Below, piece by piece: positions 1-5,765 of a stretch of DNA of 6,314 bases (its first letter is position 1; each line of letters opens with the position of its first letter). The stretch lies in contig JACMMM010000155.1 of assembly GCA_014379065.1 (NCBI GenBank), forward strand, positions 1 through 6,314, written 5' to 3'. The DNA comes from Saprospiraceae bacterium. Its GTDB lineage: Bacteria; Bacteroidota; Bacteroidia; Chitinophagales; Saprospiraceae. The notes below the pieces were generated by a model, which worked only from the letters and a program-made list of their open reading frames with translations, searched no databases and was not told where the DNA came from. Both the position numbers and the translations under genes were made by a program.

Positions 1-46
1 GTCCCTACGAAATTGGACAACGACGAATCCCAAGCCCAGCGCTTCC

Positions 47-81
47 TTGGACATTGGAAATTCCTTGTTGGATATTTGATA
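47..81. repeat. Degenerate 7-bp tandem repeat at the 3' end of the TPR-like gene
   Basis: Five consecutive heptamers can be read in register: TTGGACA, TTGGAAA, TTCCTTG, TTGGATA and TTTGATA. TTGGA begins at 47, 54 and 68, which keeps a 7-bp phase, and the heptamer GATATTT occurs twice back to back at 71-84. The block runs directly into the TAA stop (83-85 on the minus strand) of the neighbouring gene. It lies 3' of that gene, so it could be part of its transcript. It does not form a strong hairpin, so I do not call it a terminator. It is A/T-rich, so some of the apparent periodicity could be chance. Bases 1-46 contain no gene that I can support. Confidence 0.45.
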
Positions 82-82
82 T

Positions 83-1603
83 TTACCGGCCTTTCCAGAT
101 TTTCAAATCCAAAGAATCGAGTACCATTTGCCAGAGCACCTCGTATGGAATGATCTCGATCTCGTGGGCTTGGCTGGCCGATTCGAGCGGCACAGTCTGG
201 AGTTGTTTGAACAGGCGCTCCGTTTTGCGTGTGGAAGCCTCCCGGTGGAAAAGGGCCTGGGGCACCTGAAGCAGTATTTTGATAAAAACGTTGCTGCGGA
301 AGGTGGCGTCGTTTTTGAGGTAGCGGGTACAGTATTTTGCGATGCCTTCGATACGATCGGACGATTTTGTGTAATCCTTCTCTGCGATGGCGTACAGGAC
401 TTGCACTATGAGTACACTAATGTTCATGCCACTCTTGTCTTTTGAGAAAAGCGCGATTTCGTTGATAAACTTGCTCATTTTGAACTTCTTGGAGCGCTCG
501 CTCAACACCGATTCTGGTATTTTCCCGATCTTGATGAGGTAGAAAACATACGCTTGAAAGATGCGCCACATCTCCACGATCTGTATTTGTTTTTCTTCAA
601 ATCGCGGGTAGTTCACCACTTTTTCATAGAGGTGGTACGCTTCTTCCCAGTGGCCCGTGCGCATGGCGAGCAGGAAGAAAAGTTCTTGTAGTTTGAACCA
701 GTTGAACGAACCTTCCTCAAAGAAATATTCGCAGCGTTCAATGGCTTTTTGACCTTTTTCGAATTCGCCCAATTGTAAGTAACAGACAATCAGGTTGTAG
801 TAAAACACTTGTAGTGGTAATCCGCTGTCATAGTCCTTATTGTCAAAAAACGCGATGGCATCCTCACAGATCTTGACCGTTTTTATATAATCGTTCTCGC
901 TGTTGAAAATCAGCAGCTGCACCATGCGCCCAAAAAGATGGAGTTTGAACGAGCTGCAAACCGACATGAACGGCTTTAATTCAGCGTAAAACTCCTCTGC
1001 TTGCTGCGTTACTTCCGCTTTGGTGGACTTGCTGTTGATGTATTGTGCCATCAATTCAGAGTAGAAAAACTCTGCTTTGCTTTCCATCTGCCATATTTTC
1101 TCGTATTCGAGATACTGCTTTTTTATGTCTTCGTATTTGTTGATGTCGCCATCTATCGTGCAGTATTGGAGGCGCAAGACGCGCAAAATATCGAGCGTCA
1201 ATTCTGTGAATTCGAAGTGCTTGGCATGGCGGAGAAGCCGTTCGAGCAGGTCAATGCCTGTGAATTTGGCATTGCGGATGAGCAAAGTCATCGCTGCCGA
1301 CCACTTTTTGTGACATTCGAAGAACGCCTTTTGCCGGTTCGTAAAGTTGGCGTCTTTAAAATCGAGCAGGAAAATCGCGTCGAGCAGGCGTTCTTTGAGC
1401 TTGTTTTTCAAACTCGTCAAGTTGCTCTCGCTGCCATCTTTGAAAAGTGCTTTGGCATCCTCGTCCGATTGCAGCTTTTTGTCCAAAAGGCCATCGAACA
1501 GACGCTCCATTTTCGAGTCTGGTTCGATGATAAACTTTAAAATCCCGCTTCCCTTCAGTTTGGTCTTGTTGAGCAGTCCTACGAGTTCTACTAGGTCGCG
1601 CAT
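83..1603 (-). CDS. Hypothetical alpha-helical protein with TPR-like repeats
   Basis: This encodes a 506-residue protein that I cannot assign to a named family. It is predicted to be almost entirely helical, with no signal peptide, no membrane segment and no visible catalytic motif, so it is probably cytoplasmic. The clearest TPR-like helix pair is at residues 268-296 (YYNLIVCYLQLGEFEKGQKA), with a second at about 302-332 around LAMRTGHWEEAYHLYEKV. These show the small and aromatic residue spacing and the turn Gly typical of TPR units. Residues 160-210 are charged and may form a long helix or coiled coil. I chose the ATG at 1603 (MRDLVELVGLL); the frame can be extended eight codons to a TTG at 1627, but nothing favours that. 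It is transcribed in the same direction as the DUF1501 gene but 365 bp away, so probably separately. TPR folds usually mediate protein-protein contacts; any specific role here would be a guess. It is certainly a real gene given its length and coherent composition. Confidence 0.85.
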   Translation of the reverse strand: MRDLVELVGLLNKTKLKGSGILKFIIEPDSKMERLFDGLLDKKLQSDEDAKALFKDGSESNLTSLKNKLKERLLDAIFLLDFKDANFTNRQKAFFECHKKWSAAMTLLIRNAKFTGIDLLERLLRHAKHFEFTELTLDILRVLRLQYCTIDGDINKYEDIKKQYLEYEKIWQMESKAEFFYSELMAQYINSKSTKAEVTQQAEEFYAELKPFMSVCSSFKLHLFGRMVQLLIFNSENDYIKTVKICEDAIAFFDNKDYDSGLPLQVFYYNLIVCYLQLGEFEKGQKAIERCEYFFEEGSFNWFKLQELFFLLAMRTGHWEEAYHLYEKVVNYPRFEEKQIQIVEMWRIFQAYVFYLIKIGKIPESVLSERSKKFKMSKFINEIALFSKDKSGMNISVLIVQVLYAIAEKDYTKSSDRIEGIAKYCTRYLKNDATFRSNVFIKILLQVPQALFHREASTRKTERLFKQLQTVPLESASQAHEIEIIPYEVLWQMVLDSLDLKIWKGR

Positions 1604-1627
1604 AAGCCGATAATAGTTGATTATCAA

Positions 1628-1968
1628 TGACTATGACATAAAAGGGTAGCCTGAGCCGAAGCGTTTATCAGCGTCAGAAAACCATTTTGGGTCAATTAAA
1701 CCAATATCGGATGGGAATAAAAAAAGAAGGAGAAGAAGAAAACGGGAATCGAAAAAGTTGCTCTGTTCCGTTTCAACCTACTACCAAAGGCGGATTAGTG
1801 AGCCACGAAGGATGCTCAGGGATTAAATGAATGTCACAAAGGTAAATTTTTTAATAACTATAAAATCCAAAATTGCGCCAAAGTCATATAAACGTCTTTA
1901 ACAATACAGTTTTTTGAGCAAGACTCCCTAAAGAAGGTTAGATCCTGCTGCGGCTGGTAGTTGCCTAA
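1628..1968. other. Intergenic spacer without a recognisable gene
   Basis: This 341-bp gap lies between the DUF1501 stop and the start of the TPR-like gene, both read on the minus strand. I see no open frame of useful size, no tRNA or structured RNA, and no strong terminator hairpin after DUF1501. It contains an uninterrupted 24-base purine run at 1719-1742 (a pyrimidine tract in any minus-strand transcript), and the part around 1840-1925 is A/T-rich, as expected for a promoter region. Apart from the weak promoter candidate listed separately, nothing here can be assigned. Confidence 0.6.
1837..1872 (-). promoter_or_regulatory. Candidate Bacteroidota-type promoter for the TPR-like gene
   Basis: Read on the minus strand, 1844-1837 is TACCTTTG, a full match to the TAnnTTTG -7 box known for the primary sigma factor of Bacteroidota. 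Upstream on the same strand, 1872-1868 reads TTTTG, resembling the -33 TTTG box. The 23-base gap is somewhat longer than usual, and the leader to the ATG at 1603 would be about 220 bases. The -7 match is seen directly; its activity is inference, and short A/T-rich matches of this kind are expected by chance. Confidence 0.28.
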
Positions 1969-3177
1969 TCAAACAAATCCCATCGCCGCAAACTCACCGC
2001 CCAGCACTTTTCCTGCATCCGCTCCCAACCAATTTTCCAACAAAGTAGCGTACACCTGCCTGAAATCGACCTGATATTTCAAATCGCCCTGATCTAAGTC
2101 CAAAAGGTTGGGCATCGGGTTGAGCAATCCTTTTTGACGTAGGCCGCCGCCCAAAAACATCATGTTGTTTGCCGTGCCGTGGTCGGTGCCGCCCGAGGCA
2201 TTTTGCGACACGCGGCGGCCAAATTCGGAGAAGGTTGCCACCAGCACTTCATTCCATTTCCCATTGGCTTTCAAGTCGCTAGAAAAGGCGGCCAACGCAT
2301 CATTTAGCTCCTGAAACAGCCGTTTTTGTTGCGCTTCCTGATTGATATGAGTGTCGAAACTGCCCAACGAAACATAGTACACCGCTGTATCAGTGTCGGC
2401 CAAAATCAACGAGGCGATGGTTTTCAAATCCTTGCCTAAACCCGTTACGGGGTACAACCCCGCGCCAGCCCTGCCCGCATTCGCTTTGCGGCTTTGCTCG
2501 AACAGGTAATTGGCCGAAGAAAGCGTTTCGGCCATGGTTTTGTAGAGGTAATCCACCGGCGCATCGTCGTCGAGCACCTTGCCTTTGGCGGCGGAGTATT
2601 CCGCAAAGAAGGGGCTGCGCGTGCTTTCGTAAAGCCGTTTGGCGTCCTGAAGCGCAAGCCCCTTGGAATTTTCGCCTTTCATCACGAGGCTCAAAGTGTC
2701 GTCGAATTCGAGTGCCGCGGCAGGTCTCCCTGCACATTGCGCATCGAGATAGCGCCCCAACCAGCCCGTTTGCCAATACTCGTCGGCAGGACTGGCGGAT
2801 TGCCAAATGTCCATGCTGCGGAAGTGCGAACGGTCGGGGTTGGGGTAGCCGACGCTGTTGAGCACGGCCATGTGCCCGGCATCCCAGAGGTTTTTGAGCC
2901 CCGTGAGGGTAGGATGCAAGCCTGCCTCGTCCGTAAGCGCCAGCGCGGTTTCTCGTTTGATGCCGAGCCCTGGCCTTTCCCGATAATATACGTCGTTGCG
3001 CGTGGGGATGATGGTGTTCAAGCCGTCGTTGCCGCCGCTGAATTGGATGACGACGAGGCTGCGGCCTTTCATCGCCAATGCACCAGGGGCCTCCACGGCC
3101 TTTAGAAATTTTGGCAGCAGTAAAGAGGTGGTCGCTAGTGAACCAACCTTGAGAAAATCTCTTCTTGTTATTAGCAT
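1969..3177 (-). CDS. DUF1501 family protein, Tat-exported, alkaline-phosphatase-like fold
   Basis: This 402-residue protein begins with a twin-arginine signal: RRDFLK at residues 5-10, followed by a hydrophobic segment to about 22, so it should be exported folded. The body shows DUF1501 landmarks: VVIQFSGGNDGLNT at 42-55, PDRSHF at 114-119, GSFDTH at 272-277, FSEFGRR at 316-322, GTDHGTANN at 330-338 and DFRQVYATLLENWLG at 371-385. The family belongs to the alkaline phosphatase/sulfatase superfamily; D51, D275, H277, D332 and H333 are plausible metal or active-site residues by analogy, but the substrate is unknown. The length is normal. I chose the ATG at 3177 because it places RR at the proper distance; the frame runs on to an ATG at 3240, but that lies inside a palindromic repeat. 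An A8 tract (3190-3183 read on the minus strand) sits five bases before the ATG, fitting the A-rich leaders of this phylum. Its usual partner, DUF1800, lies upstream on the same strand beyond yceI. Confidence 0.93.
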   Translation of the reverse strand: MLITRRDFLKVGSLATTSLLLPKFLKAVEAPGALAMKGRSLVVIQFSGGNDGLNTIIPTRNDVYYRERPGLGIKRETALALTDEAGLHPTLTGLKNLWDAGHMAVLNSVGYPNPDRSHFRSMDIWQSASPADEYWQTGWLGRYLDAQCAGRPAAALEFDDTLSLVMKGENSKGLALQDAKRLYESTRSPFFAEYSAAKGKVLDDDAPVDYLYKTMAETLSSANYLFEQSRKANAGRAGAGLYPVTGLGKDLKTIASLILADTDTAVYYVSLGSFDTHINQEAQQKRLFQELNDALAAFSSDLKANGKWNEVLVATFSEFGRRVSQNASGGTDHGTANNMMFLGGGLRQKGLLNPMPNLLDLDQGDLKYQVDFRQVYATLLENWLGADAGKVLGGEFAAMGFV

Positions 3178-3190
3178 GAGTGTTTTTTTT

Positions 3191-3299
3191 GAGGATTTGG
3201 GGATAGGGAATTTGGTTATTTGAGCGCCAGAGCTTGGCATTTGTGCGAACTTTCAGAAAAACAAATGCCAAGCTCTGGCGCTCAAATAACCAAATCCTC
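3191..3299. repeat. Palindromic intergenic element, copy 1 (109 bp)
   Basis: A perfect 35-bp inverted repeat pairs 3210-3244 with 3261-3295 around a 16-base loop (3245-3260). The whole block is bounded by GAGGATTTGG at 3191-3200 and its exact reverse complement CCAAATCCTC at 3290-3299. The core GCCAGAGCTTGG (3226-3237) and its complement on the right arm also occur in copy 2 at 3949-4055. It lies between two divergent start codons, only 14 bp from the DUF1501 ATG, so it is not placed as a terminator; if transcribed it would make a very stable hairpin in the 5' leader of DUF1501 or yceI. There is no open frame inside, so it would be non-autonomous if it is mobile. I see no target-site duplication. 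Confidence 0.85.
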
Positions 3300-3402
3300 C
3301 ATAACCAAATCACCATCTATAAAAAATTAAGTGTTACAACAACTAAATTTACAACACTGTGTTTTACTTTCTAACTTTCACCATTTCAAACTTTTCGATA
3401 TC

Positions 3403-3933
3403 ATGGCATCTACAACTTGGAACCTGGACACTGCTCACTCCGAAGTGACTTTCAAGGTCAAACACTTGGTCATTTCCACTGTTTCGGGCAAATTCAAAAA
3501 CTTTTCCTCCACCCTTAGCACCGAAGGCGATGATTTTACCACCGCCAAAATCGCCTTTGAAATAGAGACCGCCTCCCTTGACACCGGTATGGACATGCGC
3601 AACGATCACTTGCGTGGCGATGATTTTTTCAACGCCGAAGCCTTTCCTAAAATCACTTTTGTGGCTACAGCCATCCGTCCTTCGGCCACGAGCGAACATG
3701 AGATTGAAGGCAATCTAACCATCCGCGACGTGACGAAACCTGTTACGTTCAAAGCCGACTTTGGCGGCATTACCAAAGACCCCTACGGACAGGTTAAGGC
3801 GGGTTTTGAGGTTGAAGGCAAAATCAAACGCAGCGAGTTCGGACTTTCCTGGAACGCTCTCACTGAGGCCGGTGGCGCAGTGGTATCCGACGAAGTAAAA
3901 ATCCAAGCCAACGTGCAATATATCAAGCAGTAG
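3403..3933 (+). CDS. yceI: YceI family protein (lipocalin-like, predicted polyisoprenoid binding)
   Basis: This 176-residue protein covers the whole YceI domain. Family signatures are W6, D9 and H12-S13 in the first strand, VKHLVISTVSGKF at 19-31, the RNDHLRGDDFFN block at 66-77 followed by FP at 81-82, GNLTIRDVTKPVTF at 103-116, FGLSWN at 146-151 and VSDEVKI at 161-167. Known members form an antiparallel beta-barrel that binds a long polyisoprenoid or other amphiphile; no catalysis is established. E. coli YceI is periplasmic, but this copy starts directly with the domain and has no signal peptide, so it is probably cytoplasmic. I chose the ATG at 3403; the in-frame GTG at 3331 would add 24 residues that resemble neither the family nor a signal peptide. 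No Shine-Dalgarno site precedes it. A weak -7-like TAAATTTA is at 3344-3351, without a matching upstream box. The gene is opposite in strand to both neighbours and flanked by two copies of one palindromic element. Confidence 0.94.
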   Translation: MASTTWNLDTAHSEVTFKVKHLVISTVSGKFKNFSSTLSTEGDDFTTAKIAFEIETASLDTGMDMRNDHLRGDDFFNAEAFPKITFVATAIRPSATSEHEIEGNLTIRDVTKPVTFKADFGGITKDPYGQVKAGFEVEGKIKRSEFGLSWNALTEAGGAVVSDEVKIQANVQYIKQ

Positions 3934-3948
3934 TGGATTCGTTTAATT

Positions 3949-4055
3949 GAGGATTTGGGGATTTGTTGGCCAGAGCTTGGTATTCGATTTGACGGCAAGC
4001 ACAAATACCAAGCTCTGGCCAACAAATCCCCAAATCCCCCAATAAACAAATCCTC
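3949..4055. repeat. Palindromic intergenic element, copy 2 (107 bp)
   Basis: A perfect 34-bp inverted repeat pairs 3951-3984 with 4004-4037 around a 19-base loop. The ends are GAGGATTTG (3949-3957) and its exact complement CAAATCCTC (4047-4055), as in copy 1. The first 14 bases, GAGGATTTGGGGAT, are identical to 3191-3204; the core GCCAGAGCTTGG is at 3969-3980; and 4001-4019 matches 3261-3279 at 18 of 19 positions. It fills the gap between the convergent 3' ends of yceI (15 bases after its stop) and DUF1800, and overlaps the last two bases of the DUF1800 stop codon. Here it could terminate transcription from both sides, although neither arm is followed by a clear U tract. Confidence 0.86.
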
Positions 4056-5490
4056 AACAAAGTTGATATTCCGGCGTTGCCATCAATTGCACCATTGCCG
4101 TTTGCACAAGTGCAGAGCGGTTGCTACGATCCGTGTTCTTTTGCAGCACTTCCCATGGAAGGTTTTTTGTTGGAACCGCCCATAGGAACTCGGCTATTTT
4201 CCCAATCAACTCATTGTCAGGCGTTTTGGCAAACAAGTCAATCGCGGGTTGCCAATCCATCACGGCCGAAAGTCGGCGCATCTGGCCTTTGGCAGCCTCG
4301 CCCATTTGTTGGTCGTCGTCGGTTTTTCCGTGTACATCAAGGTCTTGGTTGCGGTACAAAAGTTGCGGGATTCGGAGGCGCAACATGAGCGAACTGCTGT
4401 CAATCCAGTTGCGACCGCCGGGCCAGCCCGCTACATTAGGCGGGTAAAAAAGGACTTGCCCTAGGACTTTTTGCAACACGAGTTGGCTCTCTGGGTCGGC
4501 CAGTTCCATGGGGATGGTTCGCCGAATGCCCACCCAAAGTTCAACGGGCGATTTGATTTTTACCCCCATGTTTTCAGGTGCATAAAACCAATCCGAACGG
4601 GCGATATCCTCCAGCAAACGCATGATTTTGTATCCCGAATCAAAAAAACGGTCACCGAGCCAGTTGATGCGTTCTTCCGGCACGAGGGTTTCGTTTACCA
4701 AAAATTTATACAGTTTTCGGGCGATGAACCGCGCCGTTTCGCGCTTTTCCAGCAAAATATCCAGCATATCGTCGCCGTCGAAATTGCCTGTTTTTCCCAA
4801 TACCGTTTTGCTGCCCGAATCGTGGTCGCGTAGGCGAAACACGAACGTGCCGTCGAGCCGGTGGCTCCAACCGGTGAACGCTCGCGCGGCTTCTTTCACA
4901 TCGTTTTCCGTGTAATTCCCACGCCCCAAAGTGAAGAGCTCCATCACCTCGCGGGCGAAATTTTCGTTGGGGTGCTGCTTTTTGTTTTGCTGATTGTTGA
5001 GAAAAGCCAGCATGGCCGCCGTCTTGGAAACGCCGCGCAGCAGATCGCCGAAGTTGCCCAGGGCATGGGTACGAACCACGTCGAGCAGCTGCTGCTGGTA
5101 AAGGATGTTGATGTTGCGGCTGGCGAAGTGGCCGTGCCAGAACAGGGCGATCTTTTCACGCAGTTGGGCCCGGGTTTCCACCATTTCCTCCAGCCAGCGC
5201 AGGTTCAGATTTTTCAAATCCTCCCGACTTTGCTTTTTGAGCTTTTTCTTTTCCTCCTTGGTCAGATCGTTGCGCTCCATCTTGCCCAGCATCCCGACCC
5301 CCATAACCAAACCTTTGACGGCTCCGTCGGCCACGTCGAACATGCCCGGCGGCTTCACCGAAGCTTCCTTGACCTTGGTCCACCAGGCCGATTCCGGTAA
5401 GGATTCCCAATGGGCGGTTTCGGTAGTGGCCGGCCCGAAGCCAGTGCGCCATAAAAGATGTTGAAGCTTTAACTGTTTCGATAATGCCAT
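4054..5490 (-). CDS. DUF1800 family protein
   Basis: This 478-residue protein carries the conserved DUF1800 blocks in order: HLLWRTGFGP at 11-20, FWHGHFAS at 117-124, NENFAREVMELFTLG at 175-189, YTENDVKEAARAFTGW at 193-208, FDGDDMLDILL at 237-247, FIARKLYKFLV at 255-265, IKSPVELWVG at 312-321, PPNVAGWPGG at 350-359 and a C-terminal ATPEYQLC. The biochemical function of the family is unknown; members are often encoded beside a DUF1501 gene and are thought to act in the envelope. No signal peptide is visible, so its location is uncertain, unlike the Tat-exported DUF1501 partner. A lysine/glutamate-rich helix at about 72-108 is likely a coiled coil. I chose the ATG at 5490 because MALSKQLKLQHLLWRTGFGP fits the family's N-terminus; the frame stays open to 5622, but that part is only translated 7-bp repeats. 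The stop overlaps palindromic element copy 2 by two bases. Confidence 0.92.
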   Translation of the reverse strand: MALSKQLKLQHLLWRTGFGPATTETAHWESLPESAWWTKVKEASVKPPGMFDVADGAVKGLVMGVGMLGKMERNDLTKEEKKKLKKQSREDLKNLNLRWLEEMVETRAQLREKIALFWHGHFASRNINILYQQQLLDVVRTHALGNFGDLLRGVSKTAAMLAFLNNQQNKKQHPNENFAREVMELFTLGRGNYTENDVKEAARAFTGWSHRLDGTFVFRLRDHDSGSKTVLGKTGNFDGDDMLDILLEKRETARFIARKLYKFLVNETLVPEERINWLGDRFFDSGYKIMRLLEDIARSDWFYAPENMGVKIKSPVELWVGIRRTIPMELADPESQLVLQKVLGQVLFYPPNVAGWPGGRNWIDSSSLMLRLRIPQLLYRNQDLDVHGKTDDDQQMGEAAKGQMRRLSAVMDWQPAIDLFAKTPDNELIGKIAEFLWAVPTKNLPWEVLQKNTDRSNRSALVQTAMVQLMATPEYQLC

Positions 5491-5492
5491 AG

Positions 5493-5645
5493 GACGGTAG
5501 ACGGTAGACGGTGTACGGTAGACGGTAGATGGTGGACAGGGCCTCCCCCAAGCCCTGGAAGAGCGTAGACGTTGGAAGGTAAACAGTAGATATTTGAGCG
5601 AAGCTGCCCGTCCACCGTCCACCCTCCACCATCTACCGTCTATCG
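5493..5645. repeat. 7-bp tandem repeats arranged as an inverted repeat
   Basis: The left part (5493-5541) is seven heptamers in exact phase: GACGGTA, GACGGTA, GACGGTG, TACGGTA, GACGGTA, GATGGTG and GACAGGG. The middle (5563-5590) holds weaker relatives such as GCGTAGA, AGGTAAA and CAGTAGA. The right part (5611-5645) is five heptamers of the opposite sense: TCCACCG, TCCACCC, TCCACCA, TCTACCG and TCTATCG. Consequently 5519-5536 pairs perfectly with 5625-5642 (18 bp), extending to 5515-5536 with 5625-5646 with one G-T mismatch. The array begins two bases before the DUF1800 start codon and lies between the divergent DUF1800 and ddl genes, so it could be transcribed in a leader. It lacks the unique spacers of a CRISPR array. 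Confidence 0.85.
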
Positions 5646-5679
5646 TTTAAAAGACTCTTACCAATGCCTTGCGTTTAAT

Positions 5680-5718
5680 GCTTAACGGAACATTAAGCCG
5701 GCTTTTAAAGATCTTTAA
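5680..5718. promoter_or_regulatory. Cluster of short palindromes upstream of ddl
   Basis: Three symmetrical sequences are crowded into 39 bases ahead of ddl. GCTTAA (5680-5685) is inverted as TTAAGC (5693-5698), AAGCCGGCTT (5695-5704) is a perfect 10-bp palindrome, and TTAAAGATCTTTAA (5705-5718) is a perfect 14-bp palindrome. Dimeric regulators bind sites of this shape, and the position 48-86 bases before the ddl ATG would suit an operator or promoter. A one-mismatch -7-like box, TAAACTTG, is at 5739-5746, without a clear upstream box. No known operator is recognised, and A/T-rich palindromes arise easily by chance. Confidence 0.25.
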
Positions 5719-5765
5719 GAAATTTTCCTGGCAAAGGCTAAACTTGCAGCGAAAATTCAGGAGGT

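Noticed and set aside
1604..1627. TTG start eight codons upstream of the ATG for the TPR-like protein.
   Set aside because: No ribosome-site or similarity support, and an ATG is available at 1603.
1739..1773. Hairpin AAACGG/CCGTTT in the spacer.
   Set aside because: Only six pairs with a loop of more than 20 bases, expected by chance.
2494..3105. Plus-strand open frame of 203 codons.
   Set aside because: It is antisense to the DUF1501 gene, whose motifs are unmistakable; the frame is a by-product of its codon use.
3178..3240. N-terminal extension of the DUF1501 protein by 21 residues to an ATG at 3240.
   Set aside because: It would start inside the palindromic element and push the twin-arginine motif too far from the N-terminus.
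3210..3295. Intrinsic terminator.
   Set aside because: It lies between two divergent start codons, has no U tract after either arm on the relevant strand, and is a copy of a repeat found elsewhere in the window.
3331..3402. Earlier GTG start for yceI adding 24 residues.
   Set aside because: The extension is neither signal-peptide-like nor family-like, and the ATG at 3403 starts just before the conserved first strand.
4861..5400. Plus-strand open frame of 179 codons.
   Set aside because: It is antisense to conserved DUF1800 motifs and lacks family features.
5491..5622. N-terminal extension of the DUF1800 protein by 44 residues to an ATG at 5622.
   Set aside because: The added residues are translated heptamer repeats (PSTVYRTPSTVYRP pattern) unlike the family, while the ATG at 5490 gives a normal DUF1800 N-terminus.
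5493..5645. CRISPR array.
   Set aside because: Units are seven bases long, contiguous and without unique spacers, and no cas gene is present.
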